Below, in pieces: positions 43,424 through 53,452 of a stretch of 64,000 nucleotides of DNA. Source of the stretch: Zoogloea sp016790385 (lineage in GTDB: Bacteria > Pseudomonadota > Gammaproteobacteria > Burkholderiales > Rhodocyclaceae); NCBI RefSeq assembly GCF_041916735.1, contig NZ_JAYRYY010000001.1. One strand, 5' to 3'. Under the pieces are notes generated by a model, which was not told the DNA's origin, searched no databases, and was given only the letters and a program-made list of their open reading frames with translations. Position numbers and translations under genes: made by a program. The stretch's first letter is position 1. Each line of letters opens with the position of its first letter.

Positions 43424-45316
43424 CTACGCCAGGGTGGCGGCGAAGCTTGCCAAAGCTGCCAGGCTCCCGACCGACCCACCATACACCACCGCCTGCACAG
43501 CCAGCGCGTCGATTTTTTCGCCCCTGCCGCGTAGAACGTGCGTGACCTGCACAATCCGCGCAGGCACGTTACAGAGTGTGGCGATATCGCGGATGGCGTC
43601 AAGAATGAGCGAAGTCGAGCGCCCCGTCGAGATGAGCGCAGTCCCGCAGCTGGACGAAGAACCCCCTCACGTCGCCGCCCTTTGCCCGGAACATCTGCTG
43701 TCCGACACAACAGACTCGCCCGCCACGCCAACGGCTGTGTCAGAACAACCGTAGATGATCAGACCACCGTGAGGAGTGAATTCGGACTGTTCACCGTGGC
43801 ACCACACATTTTCAAAGCGCGCGAAATACGCGGCCCTGTATTGAGCGCAATCAGGATCGTTCCAGAAGCCAATGGGCATTGCCGGGAACGCTCTGCTGCA
43901 AACCAGGGCCCCCACCTCGCCCCGGACAGGCACGCCAATATCGTTAAGGACGTCAATCGCCATACCGAGCCCCTTACACTGGATCTCCCCGCGCCATACC
44001 GGCATAGTCGGGTTACCCAGCGCAAAGCAAGAAAGGATGTCTGCACTGCCCGAAATCGACGACAGGCACACATCGGCTTTGATCTCCTGGTAGACATAGT
44101 CAAAACTCTCGGGCGCCAGCCCTCCTTCGGCGGAAAAGAAGGCCCGCAAGCGGACTAGATCGTGGGTTTCCCGCGGGCGCAAACCCGCCTTCGCAATGCG
44201 ATCGATGAATGTTGCCGACACACCCAAATGGGTAATCCGCTCCGCTTGAGCGTAGTCAAATAGGATCGCCCCATTGCCCAGCGTCATCGATCCGTCGTAG
44301 AGCAACAAGCTGGCCCCCGAAGCCAGACCCGACACCAGCCAGTACCACATCATCGAGCCACAGTGGGTGAAACAGGACAAGCGATCATCCGGCCTAATGT
44401 CGCAGTGCAGGCGGTGCTCCTTCAGATGCTGAAGCAACACCCCACCCGCGCCATGCACAATGCCTTTGGGCACACCCGCGACACCCGACGGATACACCAC
44501 GTACAAAGGGTGATCGAAGGGCAGGCTGACGAAGGGAATCTCGGTGACAGACAGGAACGGCTTTACGAAGTCCGACAGCATACGGGCATGGCGAACATGG
44601 GAAAGATCGTGGCGGGCGTGCACATAGGGCACCACCACCACGCGCCTGACCGAAGGCAGCCCCTCGGCAATAGCGGCCACGCTGTGCATGCAGTCGATAA
44701 TCTCGCCGTCGCGATAATAGCCATCCGCGGCCAACAGGACTTTGGGCTCAATCTGCCCGAATCGATCCAGTGCGCCCTGCACGCCGCAGTCCGGAGAGGC
44801 TGACGAGAAGACGGCCCCAATGCCGGACGCCGCCAGCATTGCGACGATGGTCTCAGGCAGATTCGGCGTCCAGGCCACCACACGGTCACCCGCCGACACT
44901 CCCATCTCCTGGAGTGCCGCGGCAAAATGGGCTACCTGACGATACAAATCCCCATGGGACAGGCGGTTCCGGACCCTGTCCTCGCCCCAAAATACCAATG
45001 CATCGCGTTCGTCCCTACTGCGCAGCAGGTTCTCGGCAAAATTGAGCTGCGCGTCCGGAAACCACCTGGCGCCAGGCATGCTTTCGGAATTTTCGACAAC
45101 GCGCGACCCCATCCGGCCGCGTACCTCACCATCTTCCCATATCGAGGTCCAGAACTCGGCAGGTGCGTCCACCGACCAGGCGTGCAGCGCGGTGTAGTCG
45201 GGCAGGCAGCGGCCCCAGCGCGTTTCCGCCCATCGGGAAAAAGCGGTGATATTGGCCCCACCCACCTGATCGGCGCCGGGCACCCACAAGGGCCGGCCGG
45301 CAACGGCATCACTCAT
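43424..45316 (-). pseudogene. Decayed acetoacetyl-CoA synthetase
   Basis: The frame from 45316 gives 549 residues clearly homologous to acetoacetyl-CoA synthetase (usually about 650), then stops at 43667. The remainder continues in other frames. GDVRGFFVQLRDCAHLDGALD resumes after a frameshift near 43710, and NVPARIVQVTHVLRG resumes after a second near 43600, ending at a stop at 43424. About 25 residues of the conserved GGVRIGTAEIYRQVE region are missing. Key motifs are also damaged: the ATP loop SGTTG reads SGVAG, TTTGWMMWN reads THCGSMMWY, and the C-terminal SGK lysine motif reads RGEK. An active enzyme is very unlikely. Confidence 0.88.
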
Positions 45317-45383
45317 GCAACGGTCTCCTATCGTTGTTCTGGCCTGCCGATTTCACTGTCGGACTTTACGGTCAAATGTTTTA

Positions 45384-45803
45384 CTAGCTTACCGCGTCAC
45401 GCAGCGCATCGGGGATGGGCACCGACTTCCCGGAGCGGGGCTCCATCCAAACCACCTTGGCTGCTCCCTCGGCATACAGGCGATCATCCCCCTCCAGGTA
45501 AAGCTCGTACCAGGTCATCACACTGCTACGCCCCGGTTCCCCGGCATACACGTTCACCTGCACCGTGGCTGGATAGTTCACCGGTATCAGGAAGGTGCAG
45601 CTGGCATTGATGATCACCGCGCCGGTCTCGGCCTGCGGACTGACAACAAAGCCTGCTTCCTCAAGCCACTCCACCCGCGCCTGCTCGAAGTAGCGGAAAT
45701 AGACGGTATTGTTTACATGCCCGTAATAATCCATGTCACCCCAGCGCACAACCTGGCGGGACGTATGCACTAACCGGCGCGCCGGCGAATCGGTAATGGC
45801 CAT
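45384..45803 (-). CDS. Hot-dog-fold acyl-CoA thioesterase (YbgC/4-hydroxybenzoyl-CoA type)
   Basis: 139 residues from the ATG at 45803. The N-terminal VVRWGDMDYYGHVNNTVYFRYFEQARVEWL is the signature of the 4HBT thioesterase family, with the catalytic Asp in GDMDYYGHVNN. The substrate is unknown. AAGGAG lies 15 bases before this ATG but only six before an in-frame TTG at 45812, so translation may begin three codons earlier. It is upstream of the decayed acetoacetyl-CoA synthetase on the same strand. Confidence 0.85.
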   Translation of the reverse strand: MAITDSPARRLVHTSRQVVRWGDMDYYGHVNNTVYFRYFEQARVEWLEEAGFVVSPQAETGAVIINASCTFLIPVNYPATVQVNVYAGEPGRSSVMTWYELYLEGDDRLYAEGAAKVVWMEPRSGKSVPIPDALRDAVS

Positions 45804-46042
45804 CGAACTCAACGGGTTCTCCTTGATCGGTTTCCTGTTTGCAAAAGGCACCTGCTGAAAGCTTGCACAGAATGCAATGCCAGCAGGCAAGACTGGCGGT
45901 CAATGTAACATACGCTTGCGTATGCCACCCGCGCTTCACCCGGACTGAATCACTCAGGATTGCCCTGTGAAGGCCGCCGGGTTACGCTTCGAAAGTTGGT
46001 GTGCACAGAAAACAAATTCAATAAGTCCAGGAGGAGAAAGCA

Positions 46043-47686
46043 ATGGAACGTGACGCGATGGAATTCGACGTCCTGATCGTTGGAGGCGGCCCGGCAGGCC
46101 TTTCCGCCGCTATCAGGCTCAAGCAACTTGCTGCGGAAAACGGACAGGATTATTCCGTTTGCCTCATCGAGAAGGCCGCCGAGATCGGTGCCCATATTCT
46201 CTCCGGGGCGGTCGTCGACCCACGTGCGCTCAATGAACTCATCCCTGACTGGAAAGCTCTGGGAGCACCACTGAACACGCCGGTGAGTGAAGATCGGGTG
46301 ATCTTTCTCTCTGAAGCGGGCGGCAAGCAAATTCCCAATGCCCTCCTGCCCGATGCCTTCCATAACAACGGCAACTACATTGTGCGTCTCGGCAACCTGG
46401 CCAAGTGGCTGGGTGAGCAGGCCGAAGCCCAGGGCGTAGAGGTTTATCCCGGATTTGCCGGTGCTGAACTGCTCTTTGACGAAAACGGCGCGGTGGCAGG
46501 CGTAATCACTGGTGACATGGGGGTGCTCAAGGACGGCAGCCAGGGACCCAATTTTCAGCCAGGCATGGAACTGCGCGCCAAATACACCCTGTTTGCGGAA
46601 GGCTGCCGCGGGCATTTGGGCAAACAGATTGAAGCCCGCTTCAACCTACGTGACGGGGTTGACCCCCAAACCTACGGTATCGGCATCAAGGAACTCTGGG
46701 AGATCCCCGCCGGACAACACGTCCAGGGACTGGTGGTTCACACCGCGGGCTGGCCGATGGATACCGCCACCTATGGGGGCGGGTTCTGCTATCACCTGGA
46801 AGACAACCTGGTTTCCGTCGGTTACGTCGTCGGTCTCAACTACGCCAATCCCTATCTGTCGCCCTTTGAGGAGTTCCAGCGCTACAAGACCCACCCGGAG
46901 ATACGCAAGTTTCTGGAAGGGGGCAAGCGCCTGGCCTATGGCGCGCGGGCCATTGCCGCCGGCGGCCTGCAAAGCCAGCCCAAGCTCGTCTTCCCGGGTG
47001 GCGCACTGATCGGGGATGACGCAGGTTTTCTGAATGCGGCGCGCATCAAGGGTACCCACGCCGCCATGAAGTCCGGCATGCTTGCCGCCGAGGCAGCCTT
47101 CGAGGCACTCACCGCCGGGCGCGCCCAGGACGAACTGTCAGCCTTCCCGGAGGCATTCAAAGCCAGCTGGCTGCACACCGAGCTGCACAAAACCCGCAAC
47201 TTCAAGCCCTACATGAAGAAGGGCCTGTGGCTGGGTTCCCTGCTCTTTGGAATCGACCAGAAACTCTTCGGAGGCAATGTACCCTGGACACTGCATAACT
47301 CGGCCGACCACACAGCGCTCAAGCCTGCCGCCGAGTGCAGCCCCATCGCCTACCCCCGGCCGGACGGCAAGCTCAGTTTCGACCGGCTGTCCTCAGTCTT
47401 TCTCTCCAACACCAACCACGAAGAAGACGAGCCTTGCCACCTTCAGCTGAAGGATCCGGCGGTACCGATCTCGGTGAACCTGGCCAAGTACGATGCCCCG
47501 GAACAACGCTACTGCCCGGCGGGCGTGTATGAAATCGTGCGTAGCCCGGAGGGCGACAATCCGCGCTTGCAGATCAACGCCCAGAACTGCGTCCACTGCA
47601 AGACCTGCGACATCAAGGATCCGACCCAGAACATCAACTGGGTCGTGCCTCAGGGTGGCGAAGGGCCGATCTATCAGGGCATGTAA
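46043..47686 (+). CDS. Electron transfer flavoprotein-ubiquinone oxidoreductase
   Basis: 547 residues. It passes electrons from ETF (fed by acyl-CoA and other dehydrogenases) to quinone at the inner membrane. The N-terminal FAD-binding motif is DVLIVGGGPAGLSAAIRL. A membrane-associated quinone region lies mid-protein (about 215-450). The C-terminal [4Fe-4S] domain has the Cys in YCPAGVYE and CVHCKTCDIKDP. GGAGG lies 13-17 bases upstream of the ATG. The etfAB genes are not in this window. Confidence 0.96.
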   Translation: MERDAMEFDVLIVGGGPAGLSAAIRLKQLAAENGQDYSVCLIEKAAEIGAHILSGAVVDPRALNELIPDWKALGAPLNTPVSEDRVIFLSEAGGKQIPNALLPDAFHNNGNYIVRLGNLAKWLGEQAEAQGVEVYPGFAGAELLFDENGAVAGVITGDMGVLKDGSQGPNFQPGMELRAKYTLFAEGCRGHLGKQIEARFNLRDGVDPQTYGIGIKELWEIPAGQHVQGLVVHTAGWPMDTATYGGGFCYHLEDNLVSVGYVVGLNYANPYLSPFEEFQRYKTHPEIRKFLEGGKRLAYGARAIAAGGLQSQPKLVFPGGALIGDDAGFLNAARIKGTHAAMKSGMLAAEAAFEALTAGRAQDELSAFPEAFKASWLHTELHKTRNFKPYMKKGLWLGSLLFGIDQKLFGGNVPWTLHNSADHTALKPAAECSPIAYPRPDGKLSFDRLSSVFLSNTNHEEDEPCHLQLKDPAVPISVNLAKYDAPEQRYCPAGVYEIVRSPEGDNPRLQINAQNCVHCKTCDIKDPTQNINWVVPQGGEGPIYQGM

Positions 47687-47723
47687 GCATCCTCGGCCCG
47701 GGCCTGACTTCCGGGCTGGCACT

Positions 47724-47759
47724 AGTAAAAAGGCCGTCGCATGCGACGGCCTTTTTACT
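47724..47759. terminator. Bidirectional terminator between the ETF-QO gene and purL
   Basis: A perfect palindrome AGTAAAAAGGCCGTCGCATG with its complement, flanked by A and T runs, lies 38 bases after one stop and 27 bases before the other. It serves both converging genes. Confidence 0.92.
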
Positions 47760-47785
47760 CACTGCTACAACACGGATAGACCTTC

Positions 47786-50700
47786 TCAACCCACCCACTG
47801 GCGGGCATTGCGGAACATCAGCAGCCACGGCGAATCTTCGCCCAGCGCCGCCGGATGCCAGCTCATCTGCACCGTGCGCGCAGTGCGCTCCGGGTGGGGC
47901 ATCATGATGGTGAAGCGGCCATCGGGCGTGGTCAAACCAGTAATGCCTGCGGGCGAGCCGTTGGGATTGAACGGATAGCGCTCGGCAATGGCGCCGCTGT
48001 TGTCAACGTAGCGCAAGGCCACCTTTGCATTGTCCTGGGCGTCGATACCGGCGAACACGGCACGGCCTTCGCCGTGGGAGACGACGATGGGCATACGGCT
48101 GCCGGCCATGCCGGACAGCAGGATGGACGGACTTTCCTGCACTTCCACCATCACGAATCGGGCCTCGAACTGCTCGCTGCGGTTGCGGTGGAAGCGCGGC
48201 CAGGTTTCCGCACCGGGGACAATCTCGGCCAGGTTGGACATCATCTGACAGCCGTTGCAAACCCCCAGGGCAAAGGTGTCGGTACGCTTGAAGAATGTCT
48301 CGAACTGCTCACGCAAGGCAGCATTGAACAGGATCGACTTGGCCCAGCCCTGCCCTGCCCCCAGCACATCACCGTAGGAAAAGCCGCCGCAGGCCGCCAG
48401 ACCCTTGAAATCGGAGAGATGGACCCGGCCGGCCTGCAGGTCGGACATGTGCACATCAAATGGCGCAAAGCCCGCCCGCTCGAAGGCAGCAGCCATCTCG
48501 GCCTGGGAGTTCACCCCCTGCTCACGCAGAATGGCGATCTTCGGCCGCACTCCGGTAGCAATAAAGGGCGCGGCTATGTCGTCGGCCGGGTTGAAGCTCA
48601 GTGCCACCGACAGGCCCGGATTGGTGCTGTCGGCCAAGGCTTCAAACTCTTCGCGGGCACAGTCTGCATCGTCACGCAGGCGGGCGATCTGGTAGCTGGT
48701 CTCAGACCAGATTTGCAGCAGCTCTGCACGGGGCGCGCTGAACACCAGCTTGGCGTTACGCCAGAAGCGCAGCTCGTCCCGATCATTGGGCTCGCCGACG
48801 AAGTGATAAGACAGCCTGGCGGCACGCAGTGCTTCGGTGAAACGGCTGCGGTCGTCGCGACGGATCTGGATGACGGCACCCAGTTCTTCGGCAAACAGGG
48901 CCTGGAAGAGCTTGTCGTTGAAGCGCCCCTTGAGGGAGTCAGGACGTTTGTCGAGACCATCCACGTCGTTCATGTACTGGTCGTAGGCCACGGTATCCAA
49001 CATTACCGACAGGCCGCACTTCGATGCAAAGGCCATCTCGCAGAGGGTCGCAAAGAGGCCGCCATCGGCGCGGTCGTGGTAGGCCAGGATCAGGTCTTCC
49101 TTGCGCCATTGCTGGATCAGGTCGAAGAAGGCCTTGAGCTGGACGGCGTCCACGTCGGGCGCGTGCTCGGCCACCGAGTTATAAGCCTGGGCCAGCACGG
49201 AACCCCCGAGGCGGTTGGCATTGTTACCCAGGTCGATCAGCAGAAGCTCGGTCTCGACCCCCTCGGGGAACTGCAACTGAGGCGTGAGAGTGCGGCGCAC
49301 ATCCTGAACGGGCGCAAAGCCGGTGACGATCAGTGACAGGGGCGACACCACCTGCTTGTCCTCCCCCTCCTCGCTCCAGGCGGTGCGCATGGAAAGGGAG
49401 TCCTTGCCCACCGGGATGGCGATACCTGCCTGCTGACAGAACTGGGACACGGCCTCGACGGTCTTGTAGAGCTTGACGTCTTCGCCCCGATGACCGGCAG
49501 CGGCCATCCAGTTGGCGGAGAGCTTCACATCGCCCAGGCTGCGGATGTCGGCAGCGGCGATGTTGGTGATGGCCTCACCGATGGCCATGCGGCCCGAGGC
49601 CGGGGCATCGAGGGTGGCCACCGGGGTGCGCTCGCCCATGGCGAAGGCCTCGCCCAGGTAGCCCTGGTAGCTCATCGTGGTCACCGCCACGTCGGCCACC
49701 GGGATCTGCCAGGGGCCGACCATCTGGTCGCGGGCGGTCATGCCACCCACCGAGCGGTCACCGATGGTGATCAGAAAGTTCTTGCTGGCCACCGCCGGCA
49801 TGCGCAGGACGCGGCGGCAGGCGTCGGCCAGATCGATGTCGGTGACATCGAAGGGTGGCACAAAGACCTGGCGGCTGGACACATTGCGCGTCATCTTCGG
49901 CGGTTTGCCCAGCAACACCTGCATTTCCATATCGACGGGCTTGTTGTCAAAGTGACGGTCGGACACCACAAGATGGCCGTCATCCGAGGCCGTGCCCACC
50001 ACCGCAAACGGACAGCGCTCCCGCTCGCAAATGGCCTTGAAGACCTCCAGACTCTCCGGCGCGATGGCCAGCACGTAGCGCTCCTGAGACTCGTTGGACC
50101 AGATCTCCCGCGGGCTCATGCCCGGTTCTTCGATGTGCACCTCGCGCAGTTCGAAGCGCGCCCCCAGCTCGGCGGAATCGGCCAGCTCGGGGAAGGCATT
50201 GGACAGGCCGCCGGCACCCACGTCATGGATGGACAGGATGGGGTTGGCTTCACCCCTCTGCCAGCAGGCGTCGATGACCTCCTGGCAGCGACGCTGGATT
50301 TCCGGGTTGCCCCGCTGCACGGAGGCAAAATCGAGATCGGCGGTGTTGGTGCCGGTGGCCATGGACGAGGCCGCGCCTCCGCCCAGACCAATGAGCATGC
50401 CAGGGCCACCAAGCTGGATCAGCAGGGTGCCGGGGCCGAACTTGATCTTGAAGGATTGCTGGTCCTGGATGCAGCCGAGGCCACCCGCGATCATGATGGG
50501 TTTGTGGTAGCCCCGCACCTCGTCCTGCACGCTCTGCTGGAAGGTTCGGAAGTAGCCGGTCAGATTGGGGCGGCCGAATTCATTGTTGAAAGCTGCGGCC
50601 CCCAGCGGACCTTCAATCATGATGTCGAGAGCCGAAGCAATGCGCTCAGGCTTGCCATAGGCTTGCTCCCAAGGCTGTTCAAAGCCGGGAATTTCCAGGT

Positions 50701-51715
50701 TGGACACGGAAAAACCCGCCAGACCGGCCTTGGGCTTGGAACCACGACCGGTGGCACCTTCGTCGCGGATTTCGCCACCGGAACCGGTGGAAGCACCCGG
50801 GAAGGGCGAAATCGCCGTGGGGTGATTGTGCGTCTCGACCTTGGCGAGGATGTGGGTCAGTTCGTCGCGGTATTTCCAGGCGCCCTCGGCATCCGGGTAC
50901 AGCTTGGCCACTGTGGCACCCTCGATTACCGAGGCGTTATCGGAATAAGCCACCACAGTGCCTTCCGGGTTGGCCTTGTGGGTCTCGCGGATCATCCCAA
51001 ACAGGGTCTTTTCCATGGGCCGACCATCGATCACCCAGTCGGCGTTGAAGATCTTGTGGCGGCAGTGTTCGGAATTGGCCTGGGCGAACATCATCAACTC
51101 CACGTCGGTGGGGTTGCGCCCCATACGCGAGAAGTTCTCCACCAGATAGTCGATCTCATCCTCCGACAGGGCGAGGCCCAACTCACCGTTGGCCACCACG
51201 AGGGCATCACGCCCCTGCTCGATAATGGCGACGGTCGTCAGCGGCTGGGGCTGGTAGTGATGGAAAAGCGCATGGGCGGCATCGGTATTGTCCAGCACCG
51301 ATTCAGTCATCCGATCATGGATGGCGGGCAGTACGGCCCCACGCTCAGCCGCCTCAAGACCACCACGCACGTCGAAGCTCAGGGCTGTGCCCCGTTCGAT
51401 GCGGATGATCTTGTCGAAGCCGCATTGGTGCGCGATATCCGTGGCCTTGGACGACCACGGGGAAATCGTGCCCAGGCGCGGAGTGATCAGCAACAGGCTG
51501 CCAGACGGCGTGGGGCCCTCCGCATGGGCGCCCAGAAGATCCACCAGCCGGCCCAGTTCATCTGCGGAGAGGGGAGCGCTGATCTCGGCAAAATACCAAT
51601 GCTCCGCCGCCAGCCCCTTCAGGCGAGGCAATACGGTTTTCACCGAATCGGTCAGACGGGCAAGACGGGAACGGGAGACGGCGGGCGCACCGCGCAACTT
51701 GAGGATTTCGGACAT
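47786..51715 (-). CDS. purL: Phosphoribosylformylglycinamidine synthase (large single-chain type)
   Basis: 1309 residues, the single-polypeptide form of gammaproteobacteria and betaproteobacteria. It makes FGAM in purine synthesis, using glutamine. In order it has an N-terminal PurS-like domain (about 1-140), a linker, two AIR-synthase-like halves (about 200-990, with ATP segments such as HNHPTAISPFPGASTGSGG), and a C-terminal glutaminase domain with Cys in GVCNGCQMMSNL and His-Glu in PHPERTAR. The start at 51715 (MSEILKLRGAP) is the family N-terminus; the frame is open to 51769. Confidence 0.97.
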   Translation of the reverse strand: MSEILKLRGAPAVSRSRLARLTDSVKTVLPRLKGLAAEHWYFAEISAPLSADELGRLVDLLGAHAEGPTPSGSLLLITPRLGTISPWSSKATDIAHQCGFDKIIRIERGTALSFDVRGGLEAAERGAVLPAIHDRMTESVLDNTDAAHALFHHYQPQPLTTVAIIEQGRDALVVANGELGLALSEDEIDYLVENFSRMGRNPTDVELMMFAQANSEHCRHKIFNADWVIDGRPMEKTLFGMIRETHKANPEGTVVAYSDNASVIEGATVAKLYPDAEGAWKYRDELTHILAKVETHNHPTAISPFPGASTGSGGEIRDEGATGRGSKPKAGLAGFSVSNLEIPGFEQPWEQAYGKPERIASALDIMIEGPLGAAAFNNEFGRPNLTGYFRTFQQSVQDEVRGYHKPIMIAGGLGCIQDQQSFKIKFGPGTLLIQLGGPGMLIGLGGGAASSMATGTNTADLDFASVQRGNPEIQRRCQEVIDACWQRGEANPILSIHDVGAGGLSNAFPELADSAELGARFELREVHIEEPGMSPREIWSNESQERYVLAIAPESLEVFKAICERERCPFAVVGTASDDGHLVVSDRHFDNKPVDMEMQVLLGKPPKMTRNVSSRQVFVPPFDVTDIDLADACRRVLRMPAVASKNFLITIGDRSVGGMTARDQMVGPWQIPVADVAVTTMSYQGYLGEAFAMGERTPVATLDAPASGRMAIGEAITNIAAADIRSLGDVKLSANWMAAAGHRGEDVKLYKTVEAVSQFCQQAGIAIPVGKDSLSMRTAWSEEGEDKQVVSPLSLIVTGFAPVQDVRRTLTPQLQFPEGVETELLLIDLGNNANRLGGSVLAQAYNSVAEHAPDVDAVQLKAFFDLIQQWRKEDLILAYHDRADGGLFATLCEMAFASKCGLSVMLDTVAYDQYMNDVDGLDKRPDSLKGRFNDKLFQALFAEELGAVIQIRRDDRSRFTEALRAARLSYHFVGEPNDRDELRFWRNAKLVFSAPRAELLQIWSETSYQIARLRDDADCAREEFEALADSTNPGLSVALSFNPADDIAAPFIATGVRPKIAILREQGVNSQAEMAAAFERAGFAPFDVHMSDLQAGRVHLSDFKGLAACGGFSYGDVLGAGQGWAKSILFNAALREQFETFFKRTDTFALGVCNGCQMMSNLAEIVPGAETWPRFHRNRSEQFEARFVMVEVQESPSILLSGMAGSRMPIVVSHGEGRAVFAGIDAQDNAKVALRYVDNSGAIAERYPFNPNGSPAGITGLTTPDGRFTIMMPHPERTARTVQMSWHPAALGEDSPWLLMFRNARQWVG

Positions 51716-51937
51716 GGCAAGAATGGGCGCGAGGTTTGAACCGGCCCGCCTGGAGTCACCGGACACCACTGCGGACGCGAGAAAAGCCCAGCATTATACC
51801 CGAGCCCACCGCGGGCTCCGACCACGCATTCGCGCGCGGCGAAAACGGCGTCAGCCCCCGGCGCTGTCGGCCGCGCAAGAAATGCCGTCGACCTATGCAA
51901 TAATTTGTCGCTGTCCCGATTGCGGATCAACTTCCCC

Positions 51938-53389
51938 ATGCCATCTCGTCGCGCGCCCACCCGTGCATCCCTGTCCTCCAGGACCTTCTGGGTGGTTGCC
52001 GTTCTGTTCTGCATCATCGAGAGCGCGATGCTGCTTCTGGCTTACCAGCACACTGCTGCCCATCGGCGCCTCGCCGAACAACTGTCGTTCGTGCGCCAAG
52101 GCACGGTCGTGGCCTGGCACATCGCAGCGGGGCCAAGTCCAGAACCCCGGACTGAGGTCCCCGGCATTCCGGCACCTCGCGACGCTCGCCACCGCTGGCT
52201 CGAGTCCGTACTCCAGGCCCTCGCCGATGGCGGCCCGGTGCATACCCTTGACAACACCGAAGTCGCCCTGACGCCGCTTGAAGACTCGGGCGCTCGTCGG
52301 AGTCTGACCGAAGCGCTTGCGCGGTGGACCAGTTTCTCGCGCCTGGAAACCCTCGACCCAGGCTCGCCCGCCTCAGTCAGCGAGATCTCGACCCTTGCCC
52401 CTGCTCTGGCTGAGCTCGCCCGCCAGCTCAGCCAGCAGCACCGGGAAGCGACGCAACTCGCCGACAGACTCGCCGCATTGGCGATCGTCACAGGCTGCGT
52501 GGCTTTCGTGGTCATGTGCGCCACCCTGCTCCGTCAGACACGGCGATCCGAGCGTTCCGGGCGGCTGATGCGCTCGATGATGAATCAGATCGGCGCCGGC
52601 GTCTGTATCGTAGGCAGCACCAACAAGATCGCTGACGCCAACCGGGCAGCATGCCGAATGCTAGGTCGGCCGCGCAAGGCACTCCGGGGAAAGCGCCTTG
52701 AAGACATCCTCACCGAACAGGAGGGCGTGTGGACCGGTGAGCGTCCCGACGGAATGCCCCTCGCGATTGAACGGATCCCGGGCACCATCGAAGGCTACAA
52801 CGGCCCGCTCCGTATCGTCACCCTTCTGGATGTCACCGCGCGCCACCTGACGGCCGAATGCCTCCAGCATCTGGCCAACCACGACACCCTTACCAGTCTG
52901 CCTAACCGGGGCTACCTTGAAGGACACTTCAAAAAGGAGCTTAACCGATGCACCGAGCAGGGCTTGGCGCTAGGCGTCGCCGTCCTCGACCTGGACGGCT
53001 TCAAACCCATCAACGATACCTACGGGCATGCGGTTGGCGACGCGCTGCTCGTTCAGGCCGCCCAGCGTCTCAGCGCTGCCTTGCGCAATGGTGACGTGAT
53101 CGCCCGGGTGGGCGGCGACGAGTTCGTGGCCATCTTTCCCAACATCAACAACCGGGAAACCCTGCGCTTTCTGGGTGATCGCCTGCTCAGCGTGTTTGCG
53201 CACCCCTTCCAGATCCAGGGACACCTGATTCCCCTGGGGGGCAGTGTCGGCCTGGCTCTTGCACCGGAAGACGGCAGCGACCAAGACAGCTTGTTGCGTG
53301 CCGCAGACGCCGCCATGTACCGTGCGAAACACATGAACAGGCGGCCCACCCTGCTCACCAGCATAAGCGGCACTGGTCGTTCGGCCTGA
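51938..53389 (+). CDS. Membrane-bound diguanylate cyclase with periplasmic sensor and PAS domain
   Basis: 483 residues from the ATG at 51938. One membrane helix (about 16-36), a periplasmic domain (37-178) and a second helix (about 179-199) precede a PAS domain (about 210-305) and a GGDEF domain (about 312-470). The active site GGDEF (392-396) is intact and the inhibitory site RNGD (383-386) is present, so it should make cyclic di-GMP with product inhibition. The signal it senses is unknown. It is divergent from purL, and an in-frame TTG at 51905 is an alternative start. Confidence 0.92.
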   Translation: MPSRRAPTRASLSSRTFWVVAVLFCIIESAMLLLAYQHTAAHRRLAEQLSFVRQGTVVAWHIAAGPSPEPRTEVPGIPAPRDARHRWLESVLQALADGGPVHTLDNTEVALTPLEDSGARRSLTEALARWTSFSRLETLDPGSPASVSEISTLAPALAELARQLSQQHREATQLADRLAALAIVTGCVAFVVMCATLLRQTRRSERSGRLMRSMMNQIGAGVCIVGSTNKIADANRAACRMLGRPRKALRGKRLEDILTEQEGVWTGERPDGMPLAIERIPGTIEGYNGPLRIVTLLDVTARHLTAECLQHLANHDTLTSLPNRGYLEGHFKKELNRCTEQGLALGVAVLDLDGFKPINDTYGHAVGDALLVQAAQRLSAALRNGDVIARVGGDEFVAIFPNINNRETLRFLGDRLLSVFAHPFQIQGHLIPLGGSVGLALAPEDGSDQDSLLRAADAAMYRAKHMNRRPTLLTSISGTGRSA

Positions 53390-53452
53390 CGGCGCCATCA
53401 TCGCCACAGATCGATCGGGTAAACTGCGGGTTTATCCGCCTGCGCCCACGCT

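Noticed and set aside
43393..43731. 112-residue minus-strand open frame ahead of the isochorismatase gene
   Set aside because: It is a third-frame reading over the remains of the acetoacetyl-CoA synthetase. The conserved residues lie in the other frames, so it is not a separate gene.
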